Below are positions 1 through 8,879 of a DNA stretch of 64,000 nucleotides, one piece after another. This stretch comes from CAYWNA01 sp964459305 (GTDB lineage Bacteria; Planctomycetota; Planctomycetia; Pirellulales; Pirellulaceae). The stretch is from the NCBI GenBank assembly GCA_964459305.1, contig CAYWNA010000023.1, positions 1 through 64,000 on the forward strand, in the 5' to 3' direction. The notes under the pieces were generated by a model that was not told the origin of the DNA, searched no databases, and saw nothing but the letters and a program-made list of their open reading frames with translations. A program made the translations under genes and the position numbers. The stretch's first letter is position 1, and every line of letters begins with the position of its first letter.

Positions 1-278
1 GTTCTCGTTGTGGAAGAACAAGTGCCGACAGCCAAGAATCTGCTTGAAGAAGCGGAAGAAAATCTCAATGGTCCAACGGTCCTGATAGATCAAAGCGAGG
101 ATCTTCGGCAAGCTGTTCATCAACGTGCCGTCGACCAGCGTTAGCGTATGCCGCACGTCGGCCAACCGCGGATCGGTGGCCAACGGCTGGAGCCCTTGGC
201 CCAGTTGTTCGATGATGGACTTTAAGGGTTTTGTGCCGGACGGCGCCTCCAAATAGGTACGCGCCGCTCCGCTTACTC
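1..278 (-). pseudogene. IS4-family transposase remnant, cut by the window edge
   Basis: Read on the minus strand, about 90 codons are open from a stop near 277-279 to the left edge. The C-terminal part holds the Y-(2)-R-(3)-E-(6)-K signature of IS4-type DDE transposases (YQDRWTIEIFFRFFK, positions about 26-85), followed by LGCRHLFFHNEN. The upstream part contains TLVDGTL, which resembles the segment around the first catalytic Asp. In intact IS4 transposases these two motifs are separated by a long stretch, so an internal deletion is likely here (inference). No start codon is visible and the reading frame is closed upstream. I regard it as a dead insertion-sequence fragment that continues beyond the window. 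Confidence 0.75.
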
Positions 279-582
279 AGCAAATATCGGGTACCAGTTT
301 AGTTCGGGGCCAGGATTTTGTGGTGGGGATCGGAGCTGGACACGACTGGATGGGGCCGGTCGAGGGAACCCGGCGATGCAGACAATAGTCGAGGTACAGA
401 GAGGAGCCGGCGACGCAGGGTGCGCAGAAACGGATACGCGATTCAGACTGGAGCATCCAACGACGCGACCGCGCAGCAGCGAACGCCACCGAGTCGGTCT
501 GCAAGTCCGACTCGCCTGGCAGTGGAGCAACAGCCGAAGCAAGATCACCGCGCTGGGCCGTTGCGGCAACTCGAACCCGCGG
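279..582. other. No gene supported (between two IS remnants)
   Basis: Short ORFs on both strands here are low-complexity, Arg/Ser/Pro-rich translations of GC-rich DNA with no recognisable motif and no convincing ribosome-binding site. The stretch probably consists of leftover insertion-sequence ends, but I could not identify terminal inverted repeats. Confidence 0.5.
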
Positions 583-1149
583 TCACGATCGCGATGACCG
601 CGAACGGCCGGCGTACAGGTACCGTAGCACCTGATTTGGCGGACGTGTGTACAAGCGGTAGAAGATGTCCGTCGGCCGGCGGATGTGGCGTTTGGCGATC
701 TCCTGAATCGTCATCAGCTTGGCCATCCGCTGGGCCCCTGCTTCACTGCGATGGCTAAACGTGATCTTGCGCAGGACGACCAAAGGCCGAAGCGTGCGCT
801 CGGCCAGGTTGTTCGTCGGTGGCACTCGCGGGTCGTCCACGAACACCAGCCACTGGTTCGCATGCTTGCGAATCCGACCTTGCAGCGTGAGCCCTTTCTC
901 ATGGTCCAGCGGGCACGTTTCCAGCCGCAGCAGTTCCTCACGCAGCCACGTTGCTTCTTCCGCCAACTGCCCAGCCGAGAGTTCACCCCGCCTGCGTTGA
1001 TGATAGAAGCGGCAGCCACGGCGGACCCACTCTTTGACGTCCGTGAAGAACGTGCTGGCCGCCGACTCCGGCGGCACAACCTTCTGCCAGTCGCGGGCCG
1101 TGCGGGCCAGATGCGCCAAGCACTTCTGTTTGGCTGCACTCACTTCTGA
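583..1149 (-). pseudogene. IS66-family transposase (TnpC), C-terminal remnant
   Basis: About 188 codons on the minus strand encode the C-terminal half of an IS66-type DDE transposase. Recognisable parts are the CLAHLARTARDW segment (equivalent of CWAHARR in the family), and VPPTNNLAERTLRPL followed by LRKITFSHRSEAGA, which carries the catalytic Glu and the conserved C-terminal block, ending in RRPTDIFYRLY. The N-terminal zinc-finger and helix-turn-helix parts and the first catalytic Asp are missing: homology stops near 1149, while the open frame runs on by chance to 1389, overlapping the start of the next gene. No TnpA or TnpB partner is seen. It is an inactive fragment and marks an old insertion point directly upstream of the lyase gene. 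Confidence 0.8.
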
Positions 1150-1263
1150 CCCGCTTAAAGGTAGGCTGTGAGCTATGATTGAAGGGCGATCGCGCAGACT
1201 TCGTGGATGCCCCCGCGTCCAGACCAACCAAATCCCCCATAAAGACCCGCACAACACGACACG

Positions 1264-2283
1264 ATGTCTGATACAAAACGACTGACCGGCATTTTCACTC
1301 CCAACGTCGTGCCTTTGGATCGCGACGGCAAAATCAACGAACCGGAACTGCGCCGCTACGTGGATTGGCTGATCCAGCGTGGCGTACACGGCCTATACCC
1401 TAACGGCTCGACCGGTGAATTCACGCGGTTCACGGCCGAAGAACGTCGCCGCATCGTCGAAATCATGACAGATCAGGCAGCTGGCCGCGTTCCCACCCTG
1501 GCGGGTGCAGCTGAGGCGAATGCTCGTGAGACGATCCTGAACTGCGAGCATTACCATGGGTTGGGTTGCCAGGCCGTTGCCATTGTTTCGCCGTTCTACT
1601 ATAAGCTCACTCCCGCCGGCGTCTATGCGTACTTCAAAGAGATCGCCGACAATTCACCGATCGACGTGACGTTGTACAACATTCCCATGTTCGCATCGCC
1701 GATTGACGTTCCCACGGTTCGGCGTCTGGCCGAGGAGTGTCCGCGCGTAGTGGGGATCAAGGACTCGTCGGGCGATCTGCCGAACATGATGCGGATGATT
1801 GCGGCCGTGCGACCGATTCGACCCGATTTCAGCTTCCTCACCGGATGGGACGCCGCGCTGATGCCGATGCTGCTGATCGGCTGCGACGGAGGAACGAATG
1901 CTAGCAGCGGCATCGTGCCCGAGATCACGCGCAAGTTGTACGATTTGACGATGGCCGGACGTTTGGACGAAGCGCGCGACCTTCAGTATCGCCTGCTGAA
2001 ACTGTTCGACTCGATGTTGCTTTCGGCCGAATTCCCAGAAGGATTCCGCGCGGCTTTGCGTCTGCGCGGCTTCGATGCGGGCGCTGGAAGACAGCCAAAG
2101 TCGGAGAGCCAAAAGCTGGAACTGGATGCGTTGAGCAGAGAGCTTCAATGCTTGTTGGCTGCCGAAGGGTTCACCGACGAGCCGGTCGGCGGCTGTCCGG
2201 CGGGCCAAGCAATCGATCCCGATCAAGTTGCCCGCATCGTCCAAAGCGTCGTCGGCGAACTAAAGAAGCACGGCATGGGTTAG
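1264..2283 (+). CDS. DapA/NanA-family class I aldolase or lyase with amphipathic C-terminal tail
   Basis: Predicted cytosolic member of the dihydrodipicolinate synthase/N-acetylneuraminate lyase superfamily, which makes or breaks C-C bonds of 2-oxo acids through a lysine Schiff base. The TIM-barrel fold shows the GSTGE pyruvate-binding motif (residues 48-52), the catalytic Tyr of LYNIP (Tyr138) and the Schiff-base Lys of GIKDSSG (Lys166). Substrate cannot be read from sequence; it is not obviously a lysine-pathway DapA because no lysine genes are near. The protein is 339 residues, about 40 longer than usual: after the barrel a Gly/Pro linker (about 303-316) leads to a terminal helix DPDQVARIVQSVVGELKKHG. 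This resembles encapsulation peptides of bacterial microcompartments (see findings). The gene stands alone, between IS debris and a convergent glycosidase gene. Confidence 0.85.
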   Translation: MSDTKRLTGIFTPNVVPLDRDGKINEPELRRYVDWLIQRGVHGLYPNGSTGEFTRFTAEERRRIVEIMTDQAAGRVPTLAGAAEANARETILNCEHYHGLGCQAVAIVSPFYYKLTPAGVYAYFKEIADNSPIDVTLYNIPMFASPIDVPTVRRLAEECPRVVGIKDSSGDLPNMMRMIAAVRPIRPDFSFLTGWDAALMPMLLIGCDGGTNASSGIVPEITRKLYDLTMAGRLDEARDLQYRLLKLFDSMLLSAEFPEGFRAALRLRGFDAGAGRQPKSESQKLELDALSRELQCLLAAEGFTDEPVGGCPAGQAIDPDQVARIVQSVVGELKKHGMG

Positions 2284-2303
2284 CCCCGATCGTTCGCAAG
2301 GTT

Positions 2304-2438
2304 GTAGGGTGGGCCAAGTCCTCGCGGCCCACCGGAATGGGCTTTCCATCCTGGTAGGCTCTGTCGTCCGATAGATGCGCGTCTGGTCGCGTGGCGGGCG
2401 TCTTCTGGTGGGCCCCGCGAAGATTTGGCCCACCCTAC
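2304..2438. repeat. Imperfect palindromic element (GTAGGGTGGGCCAAG arms) between convergent genes
   Basis: The arm at 2304-2334 (GTAGGGTGGGCCAAG, then TCCTCGCGGCCCACC) is the reverse complement, with few mismatches, of 2406-2438. About 70 nt lie between the arms. It fills the gap between two convergent genes, so the hairpin could also stop transcription from both sides. A related arm (GTAGGGTGGCCAAG) is seen at 44091, so this is a dispersed family. Confidence 0.8.
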
Positions 2439-2475
2439 ACGATTACGCGACTCGAATGCCCAGGATGCCGTATCT

Positions 2476-5400
2476 TCAAGGCCCAACGGGCCGGGACTCG
2501 TCCCGATAGAAGACCAGCTTGTCGTACATCACGTTTCGGTCGGCTTCGCCGGGGCGGTTGGCGTCGTTGACGAATTCCAGTGTGAGCTCGTGCGTGCCCG
2601 CCGGCAACTCGATGGCAAGGGGATACGACCACCAAGACTCGCTGGCGATCTGTACTTGGCCAAGTTTTCCTTCGTCGAGGTAGACATCAACCAACGGGAA
2701 GACTCCATCCAACGGTGTGCCCTTCGCAACCAACTCGACCGTGTAGCGGCCCACAACCGCAATGCGGATCGGCGCGTAAATGCGACCGTTTGTCGCTTGC
2801 GAGACGACACCGTCGGCAACGCGGAAGTGTTGCATGCCCGGATCCGGTTCGAAGTCTTCGCACTCGACCGTCACCCCGAACCGAGGCGTGAAGTCGCCGC
2901 CCAGGGCCGTCATCAACGAGCCGGCGTAGCGGGCGGCTTTGCGGGCGTTTCGCGTTTCCACGTTCCACCGTAGCTGGTCGATGACCAACTGGCCGGCACC
3001 GCATCGGGTATGCGCCACGGCAGGCGGGCTTGTGAGGAATGCTGTGTCCGGATGTTGGTCGAAAGCGACGAGCACCTTATCAACATATAGGTTGCGGTCT
3101 TCACGCCCTTCGGGGTTGCTTTCGTCATTCACAAATGCGACGGATACGCTGTGCGTTCCTTGCTCGATGTGTCCGAATGCTGTGTACGTCTGCCACCGGT
3201 CGCTGGGCACCGTTACGGTTCCCACAGGCGAATCGCCAACCGAAATCCGAGCCATTGGCCACCCGCCATCACACGGAGCCCCTCGCGCTACGATCCCAAT
3301 CACGTAGGTGCCAGTGGCGGGAAAGTCGATTTTGGCAGTTGCCGAACCGATGGTCGCAAACGCTACGCCGGCATCGCGTCGCTCGACAATTTGGCCTTCC
3401 AGCTGCCACGTTTCGATCTGGAACTCTCGGCTTGGCTTGCCATCGATGCGTTTGCCGAACACGCCGTCAGCCATATCCGATGCCTTGGGTGTGGTCGACC
3501 AACTGATGCCCGTGTGCTCGCCCAACCAGTAAAGGTCTTCGCGGCCAATATGGTTCAGCAGGGGATGGTCGTCCTCGGCACGAGTCACGGAGCCAGTGTA
3601 CGGCTGCAACTCCAAATCGAGGTCGAAGCTGCGGCGCAACGCTTCTATGTCCTCTGCATCAGCACGATGGGCCAACAGGTTTCCGCCTTGCTCGACGAAT
3701 GCTCGGAGCTTATTGGCATGAGGCAAGTCGCCGCGGCACACGATCAGCGCATACGATGAGAGATCGGCAGACGCCAATCGGTCGGTCAAATCGTCATACT
3801 GAAGTCCGAGTGCGCGAAGGAGTTGATGGTATCGCTCGGTTCCGCCGATCACCGCCGTCTTGGCTCGGCCGGCTCCGGCCTCGTGAGCTTTGTTTTCGGA
3901 TAGATAACCGACCAGATTCAACAGCAGCCGGTCGGCCGCCGGCTCCATTCCGGCTTTCTCGATCAGTTTCAGTTGACAGTGGACGATCGATCCTCGACCG
4001 ATTCGCCGCTCCAAGAGCGGTGCATGATTGAGGCCTTCCTGGGAGCCGGAAACAACGATCGACGTGAATCCCCCCTTGGCCGGCCGCACGATCTCATTGG
4101 CGGCCACCATATGGTCGCTCCGCCAGAACTTCAGATCACCAGGTTCAATAGCGCGGAGTGCGGGATGGTCGGTACACAAAGGAAACGTCATGGTCGATTT
4201 GTGGTTGCTCGGCGCAACATCGAACCAGCCTGGAGGATACGCATCCTGCTGGAGCACCATCGTGCGTCCCCCTTTGGCAACGAAATCGGTCAGGGACTGC
4301 CACTCCGGTGGGACTTCGCCGACTGCCAACGCTTTCTCTTCTTCCGATTCCAATGCGCCCGCGCCAACAACGAGGACATCCAAATCAGCGGGCGTCGTCG
4401 TGAGTGAAGATATGGGGCGCGTGGTGACGCCGAGTCGACGCAAAGCTGCGGCAGTCGTGCCCATTGGATCGTATAGTCCGATACGTGCGGTGCCGGGCCG
4501 AGCCCTGGTGGGCGGAATCACAGCGTACTGGTACGCATGGTCGAATACTTGGTTCCCATCGCGGCGAATCGCGATTCGCCAGCACAGGGGCAGGCGCTGC
4601 GTCACCAGTGGCATGTGCAGATCGACCGTCAACATCCGGTGATCGCCAGGCTCAAGCCGAAGCGTTTGGTGGCCGCGATCAGCAACTGTGTTCGCATCGG
4701 AGAGTGTCCATTCGAGCTTCAAAGTCGATCGTTCGAGCACATCGTTGAACACCTCCACTCGCCGAGCGACTTCTTCACCGGAGAAGAAGCGGCTGTCGTA
4801 GTCGTGGCAATACGCCGCGATTTTCTGGTAGGCGAATTGGTGGGCCTGGTACAGCGAGTTTTCTTCCGTAAGCGGGCCTCCCTCGATCACGGTCCATGGC
4901 GAGATGCCGCCGACTTCGTGATGCCGATGGCCAAGGATTTGCATCTTCCAGCTTTCCGCCTTGCCCAGGTTGCGATAGCGGCGATAGTCCAGGTACGCCT
5001 CATCGCCGAAGAAGACCGTGTGCCAGGAAGGATCGCTGGATGGCAGCCACAAGAATTCACCGATGTACAACGGTTTTTCTTTGCGCCAGAAGAATTCGGT
5101 CGCGCCGTTGGTGAAATGATGGCCTGCCGATTTCTGCGGTTGGGCCAGCCAATATGCTTCGTTCGGCCAGCAGGTGTACTGCGGGTACTCGTGCGGATAG
5201 TGAATCCCGATGACATCCGCAACGCCGTCGGGATCGCCGTCCGATTCGTAGAAAAGCGGTCGTGTGGGATCCCATTCCCGGACAAGCCGGCCCATGCGGA
5301 CCAGATCGGCTTTGGCCGGCGCATCATCGTCCAGTCGACCGCCATAAAACTCGTTTTCCAGGCTCCACATGATCACCGACGTCCGGTTCTTGTCCCGATC

Positions 5401-6585
5401 GACCATTGCTTCCAAGTGCTCAGCGTAGTTGTCCCAAAACGCGGGATCGTTGATTCGGTAGACCGATTCGTCGTTCCAGACGGCCCCCTCGATGATCATC
5501 AGCAAGCCAACCTCGTCGGCGACATCGTAGTGCACGCTGCGCCAAGGCTGTGTGTGAGTGCGGAAGGCGACGCAACCGATGTCCTTGACCGATTCCCACC
5601 GCTCGCGAATCTCATCGCGCGACATCGGCGTGCGCGGTGGCCACCACGAAGTCGCCAGCAGATTGATTCGGGAACCGTTCAAGTAGAACCGGTGACCTTC
5701 GACCCAGAACTCGCGGAAACCGAATCGGGTGCGCAGCAGGTCGCCTGTGGATAGCTCCGTACGCAGGTGGTATAGATGCGGGTCAACGTGCGACCAGTAT
5801 CGCGGTTTCGGCCACGCTTGCGTGAGCGTGATTGGCACAGTCTCCCCAGCCGGAACACGAACGGACTCTTCTGGAAGTGCGAGAACGTCCCGGCCATCGT
5901 CTTCAACGACCGCCGAAAGCCGAACTTGTGCGTCCTGGTCAGAGTCGTTCTGCAGCGTGTAGTAGACAACCAACTCGTGCCGGCGAACCGACGACTTGAT
6001 GAACAGATCTTTCACGTAAACGGCAGGATGAGCGATCAGCGTCACATCGTCCCAGATTCCATAGGACTCGAAGATGCCGCCGATGGGACTGAGAATCTTG
6101 TCTTTGGGTCGACCGCGCATTCGCGACCAATTGGGCCGATCGCTCAAATCGACGCGTCCGGGCGTGAACACTCCGGTCCAGTCATGGACGCCAACCAGCA
6201 GTTCGTTTGGCTGATCGAAGAGCACGGCATCGGTCACATCAACTTCGAACGGGCGGTAGCCGCCAAAACATCCGCCCACGCGTTTGCCGTTCAGCAAGAC
6301 GCGCGAGTTGTACTTCACGCCGCCGAAGCGGAGCTTGATTCGCATACCTCGCATCGATTCCGGCACGATAATCGTGCGGCGAAACCATGCCCGTTCGTAG
6401 TCGTTGCCGCGCAAGTAGCCGGGAACCTGGCAGGTTTTCCATGCTTGCGATTCAGGCGGAGTATCGAGCTGTTCGACTTTCTGATACTGCCAAGTTTCAT
6501 TCAGGCGCAGTTCTTGCCTTGGCGGATCGATGGCAAACGCAGTGGTACTTGCGACGATGGTCGTCAAGAAGCATGCACGGATCAT
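2476..6585 (-). CDS. Secreted GH2-type glycoside hydrolase with large multidomain C-terminus
   Basis: A 1,369-residue exported protein (signal peptide about 1-19, MIRACFLTTIVASTTAFA). Residues about 28-185 form the GH2 jelly-roll sugar-binding domain (NGKRVGGCFGGYRPFEVDVT), about 190-285 the Ig-like sandwich, and about 290-560 the catalytic barrel. The putative acid/base is Glu412 in IMWSLENE and the putative nucleophile is Glu510 in PLYIGEF. Family GH2 covers beta-galactosidases, mannosidases and glucuronidases, so the exact sugar is open. Downstream (about 660-1100) lie two ThuA/glutamine-amidotransferase-like segments. Near 1130-1220 and 1270-1365 two beta-sandwich modules each end in an NDxxN-type motif plus DRNLYVDKV or DRNVMYDKL, like the calcium-dependent xylan-binding CBM36/60 group (family resemblance only). 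Start codon lies 3 nt after the fabH stop, so the two are probably co-translated. Confidence 0.85.
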   Translation of the reverse strand: MIRACFLTTIVASTTAFAIDPPRQELRLNETWQYQKVEQLDTPPESQAWKTCQVPGYLRGNDYERAWFRRTIIVPESMRGMRIKLRFGGVKYNSRVLLNGKRVGGCFGGYRPFEVDVTDAVLFDQPNELLVGVHDWTGVFTPGRVDLSDRPNWSRMRGRPKDKILSPIGGIFESYGIWDDVTLIAHPAVYVKDLFIKSSVRRHELVVYYTLQNDSDQDAQVRLSAVVEDDGRDVLALPEESVRVPAGETVPITLTQAWPKPRYWSHVDPHLYHLRTELSTGDLLRTRFGFREFWVEGHRFYLNGSRINLLATSWWPPRTPMSRDEIRERWESVKDIGCVAFRTHTQPWRSVHYDVADEVGLLMIIEGAVWNDESVYRINDPAFWDNYAEHLEAMVDRDKNRTSVIMWSLENEFYGGRLDDDAPAKADLVRMGRLVREWDPTRPLFYESDGDPDGVADVIGIHYPHEYPQYTCWPNEAYWLAQPQKSAGHHFTNGATEFFWRKEKPLYIGEFLWLPSSDPSWHTVFFGDEAYLDYRRYRNLGKAESWKMQILGHRHHEVGGISPWTVIEGGPLTEENSLYQAHQFAYQKIAAYCHDYDSRFFSGEEVARRVEVFNDVLERSTLKLEWTLSDANTVADRGHQTLRLEPGDHRMLTVDLHMPLVTQRLPLCWRIAIRRDGNQVFDHAYQYAVIPPTRARPGTARIGLYDPMGTTAAALRRLGVTTRPISSLTTTPADLDVLVVGAGALESEEEKALAVGEVPPEWQSLTDFVAKGGRTMVLQQDAYPPGWFDVAPSNHKSTMTFPLCTDHPALRAIEPGDLKFWRSDHMVAANEIVRPAKGGFTSIVVSGSQEGLNHAPLLERRIGRGSIVHCQLKLIEKAGMEPAADRLLLNLVGYLSENKAHEAGAGRAKTAVIGGTERYHQLLRALGLQYDDLTDRLASADLSSYALIVCRGDLPHANKLRAFVEQGGNLLAHRADAEDIEALRRSFDLDLELQPYTGSVTRAEDDHPLLNHIGREDLYWLGEHTGISWSTTPKASDMADGVFGKRIDGKPSREFQIETWQLEGQIVERRDAGVAFATIGSATAKIDFPATGTYVIGIVARGAPCDGGWPMARISVGDSPVGTVTVPSDRWQTYTAFGHIEQGTHSVSVAFVNDESNPEGREDRNLYVDKVLVAFDQHPDTAFLTSPPAVAHTRCGAGQLVIDQLRWNVETRNARKAARYAGSLMTALGGDFTPRFGVTVECEDFEPDPGMQHFRVADGVVSQATNGRIYAPIRIAVVGRYTVELVAKGTPLDGVFPLVDVYLDEGKLGQVQIASESWWSYPLAIELPAGTHELTLEFVNDANRPGEADRNVMYDKLVFYRDESRPVGP

Positions 6586-6588
6586 CGC

Positions 6589-7689
6589 TTACCACTTCAT
6601 CACAGCCGTACCCCAGGTGAGTCCACCACCGAATCCGCAGAGGAGAACATTGTCGCCTGGGCGAATCCGACCTTGCCGGTACGCATCATCCAGAGCCAGA
6701 GGCATGCTGCCTGCGGAAGTATTGCCGTAGTGGTCCAAATTGATGATGACCTTATCTCGATCGAAGTGCAAGTCGTCCAGCGCAGCGTCGATAATACGGA
6801 TGTTTGCCTGATGGAATACCACCACATCGATGTCACTGGGTTCCAGCTCAGCCTGACGGAGAACATCCCACGTTGAATCGATCAGCACTCGCACAGCCCA
6901 CTTGAATACTGAGCGGCCTTCCATGTGAATGTAATGGCCTCCCGCAGCAAGAATCTCGGCAGTGAGTGGCTCGCGTGTACCGCCTGCAGGCTGCCGCAGC
7001 AGACCGTCGATGTCTCCCTCCGAACCCAACGTGTAGGAGAGCAGACCTTGCTCGGCATTGCCGGGACCTAGCAAAACGGCTCCGCCACCGTCGCCGAATA
7101 GCGGGTAAGTTTTCTCGTCAGCGGGATTCGCCACCCGAGACATCAGATCGACGCCAACCACCAACGGACAACGGCTGCACCCGGTCTTCACGTATTGCAT
7201 GCCGGTCACCAGGGCGTACATGAAACCGGCGCACGCAGCGTTCATCTCAAGTGCCGGCGCCACGCAGCCCAGACGCTGTTGGAGCAGGCACGCCGTTGAA
7301 GGCAATGGGGAGTCCGGCGTCATCGTTGCCACCAGGACAAGATCGATGTCACTGGCATCGATACCCGCCGCATCAATACACCGCAACGCCGCTTCATAAG
7401 CCACGTCGCTGGTCGCTTGCTCCGGTGGAGCCACGCGCCTTTCGTGAATGCCGGTGCGCTGGACAATCCACTCTTCGTCAAAACCGTGTTCGGCCAGATC
7501 GCCGTTGCTGACGACGTTCTCCGGCGCATACGAACCGGTCGCTAGAATCTGAACGCCTGTCAGTGTTGCCAACTGACTGCGCCCTGACGTGGCAGGCTCT
7601 GGTAGAACCGCAGATTTGCGAGAACGATCCGCGCGCACTCGTTCCGCGGCCTGCGAGGATGGCTGCCGATTTGATAATGTGTATTCCAT
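6589..7689 (-). CDS. fabH: 3-oxoacyl-[ACP] synthase III-type ketosynthase (FabH family)
   Basis: FabH starts fatty-acid chains by condensing acyl-CoA with malonyl-ACP in the cytosol. The complete Cys-His-Asn triad is present: Cys153 in NAACAGF, His293 in VFHQAN and Asn323 in GNTSAGS (numbered from the ATG at 7689). The characteristic GxGGG near the C-terminus (CGFGGGLTWG) is also there. The open frame extends 8 codons upstream to a TTG, but the ATG is a more normal start. Even so, about 40 residues of low-complexity N-terminus precede the conserved fold, so translation might start later. It is unusual that the next gene, 3 nt downstream, is a secreted glycosidase. A paralogue used for a secondary lipid or polyketide cannot be excluded because no other fab genes are nearby. 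Confidence 0.85.
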   Translation of the reverse strand: MEYTLSNRQPSSQAAERVRADRSRKSAVLPEPATSGRSQLATLTGVQILATGSYAPENVVSNGDLAEHGFDEEWIVQRTGIHERRVAPPEQATSDVAYEAALRCIDAAGIDASDIDLVLVATMTPDSPLPSTACLLQQRLGCVAPALEMNAACAGFMYALVTGMQYVKTGCSRCPLVVGVDLMSRVANPADEKTYPLFGDGGGAVLLGPGNAEQGLLSYTLGSEGDIDGLLRQPAGGTREPLTAEILAAGGHYIHMEGRSVFKWAVRVLIDSTWDVLRQAELEPSDIDVVVFHQANIRIIDAALDDLHFDRDKVIINLDHYGNTSAGSMPLALDDAYRQGRIRPGDNVLLCGFGGGLTWGTAVMKW

Positions 7690-7757
7690 GCTGAACCGAT
7701 CAATTAGAACCAAATTCGACAGACGAACACAAACGAATCGACAACTCGCGTCAGCCG

Positions 7758-8879
7758 CTACCGAGGTTCGTCGGGAATGTCAATCCACGCGCGACGTGTG
7801 TGGGACTGTAGCACTGCATCCGCCACAATCTGGGCTCTCAATCCGTCGTAGAAATTGGGAACCGCCTCGCGGCCTTCAACAATCGCCGACACGAACTCCC
7901 ACATCAAGTCGTACCGAAACACGGTTGCCGGCTCGCCTTCGCCTGGATCGCGAGAGCTGCCATCGGGGGCAAGGAATTCGGGCGGAACATCTACCGGTGC
8001 TAGATCCTCCCCCGTCTTTCCAAGCCAAATTTTGTTTGGCTCGTGAAGCCGGTAAACAGCCGAACGTTCCGAGCCATTAATCTCCGCCCATTCGTGACCG
8101 AACCCGCCCAGCCCATAGCCCTTGGCCAACGTTGTGCCTTCCCACACTCCGACGGCGCCGCTGGCGAATTCGCCAATCAAACTGGACCAATCGTCCACTT
8201 CCGAAGCTGGGCATTCTTGCCCGTCTGGTGTGCGGTCGCGGACGGCAAACCTGGCCACCGCTCCGCATACGCTCTTGATCGGTCCCATCAAGTCGATCGC
8301 AAAGTCGATGCGATGGATGGTCATGTCAAAAAGGTCACCAGCGCCGGCTTTATCCCTATATTGCCTCCAACCCCAACTGGTCTCAGGCCAATCCAAGAAC
8401 CGCTGGCTCCGGAAGTGCCGCAATTGGCCCAGTTCGCCGGCCCGGGCCAAATGTTGAATATATTTCATCGATGGGGCAAAGCGATAGGTAAATGCGGTCA
8501 TGTGTACCACGTCAGCATCACGAGCTGCATGGTACATGTCACGAACTTGATCGGCATTCAGCCCCAACGGCTTTTCGCACATGACGTGCTTGCCGTTTCT
8601 GGCGGCGGCAAGCGTGATTGGCAAGTGGGTGAAATTGGGCGTTGCGATGATCACTGCGTCGACCGCAGGGTCTTCGCAAACCCTTTCATAGTCATCCGTT
8701 ACAATCTCAGCGTCCCAGTCGTTTCTTCGACGTTCCAGCAACTCCTCGCTGGTATCGCACACCGCCACCAATCTGGCCCGTGAGTCAATGCGTATCCCGG
8801 GCACATGATGGTAATCACTTACCGCCCCGGCACCGATAATCGCGATCCCAACCGGATCTGACTGGGAAAGAGCTTTCAT
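7758..8879 (-). CDS. Cytoplasmic Gfo/Idh/MocA-family NAD(P)-dependent oxidoreductase
   Basis: A 373-residue sugar or inositol dehydrogenase-type enzyme. The N-terminal Rossmann fold opens with IAIIGAGAVSDYHH (about 12-25); the NAD-binding EKP motif is at 102-104 (MCEKPLGLN). The catalytic region of the C-terminal alpha/beta domain shows FDMTIHRIDFAI, in which Asp and His are spaced as in the family. Unlike the three other members in this window it has no Tat or Sec signal, so it acts in the cytoplasm. An AGGAGAG sequence lies about 13 nt before the ATG, a longer spacing than usual. The substrate is not predictable. It is about 70 nt upstream of fabH on the same strand and may be co-transcribed with it. 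Confidence 0.9.
   Translation of the reverse strand: MKALSQSDPVGIAIIGAGAVSDYHHVPGIRIDSRARLVAVCDTSEELLERRRNDWDAEIVTDDYERVCEDPAVDAVIIATPNFTHLPITLAAARNGKHVMCEKPLGLNADQVRDMYHAARDADVVHMTAFTYRFAPSMKYIQHLARAGELGQLRHFRSQRFLDWPETSWGWRQYRDKAGAGDLFDMTIHRIDFAIDLMGPIKSVCGAVARFAVRDRTPDGQECPASEVDDWSSLIGEFASGAVGVWEGTTLAKGYGLGGFGHEWAEINGSERSAVYRLHEPNKIWLGKTGEDLAPVDVPPEFLAPDGSSRDPGEGEPATVFRYDLMWEFVSAIVEGREAVPNFYDGLRAQIVADAVLQSHTRRAWIDIPDEPR

Noticed and set aside
318..758. 146-codon plus-strand ORF between the IS remnants
   Set aside because: Low-complexity Arg/Ser/Thr-rich translation, partly antisense to the IS66 remnant; no motif.
4537..5754. 405-codon plus-strand ORF opposite the GH2 gene
   Set aside because: Antisense shadow across the GH2 catalytic barrel.
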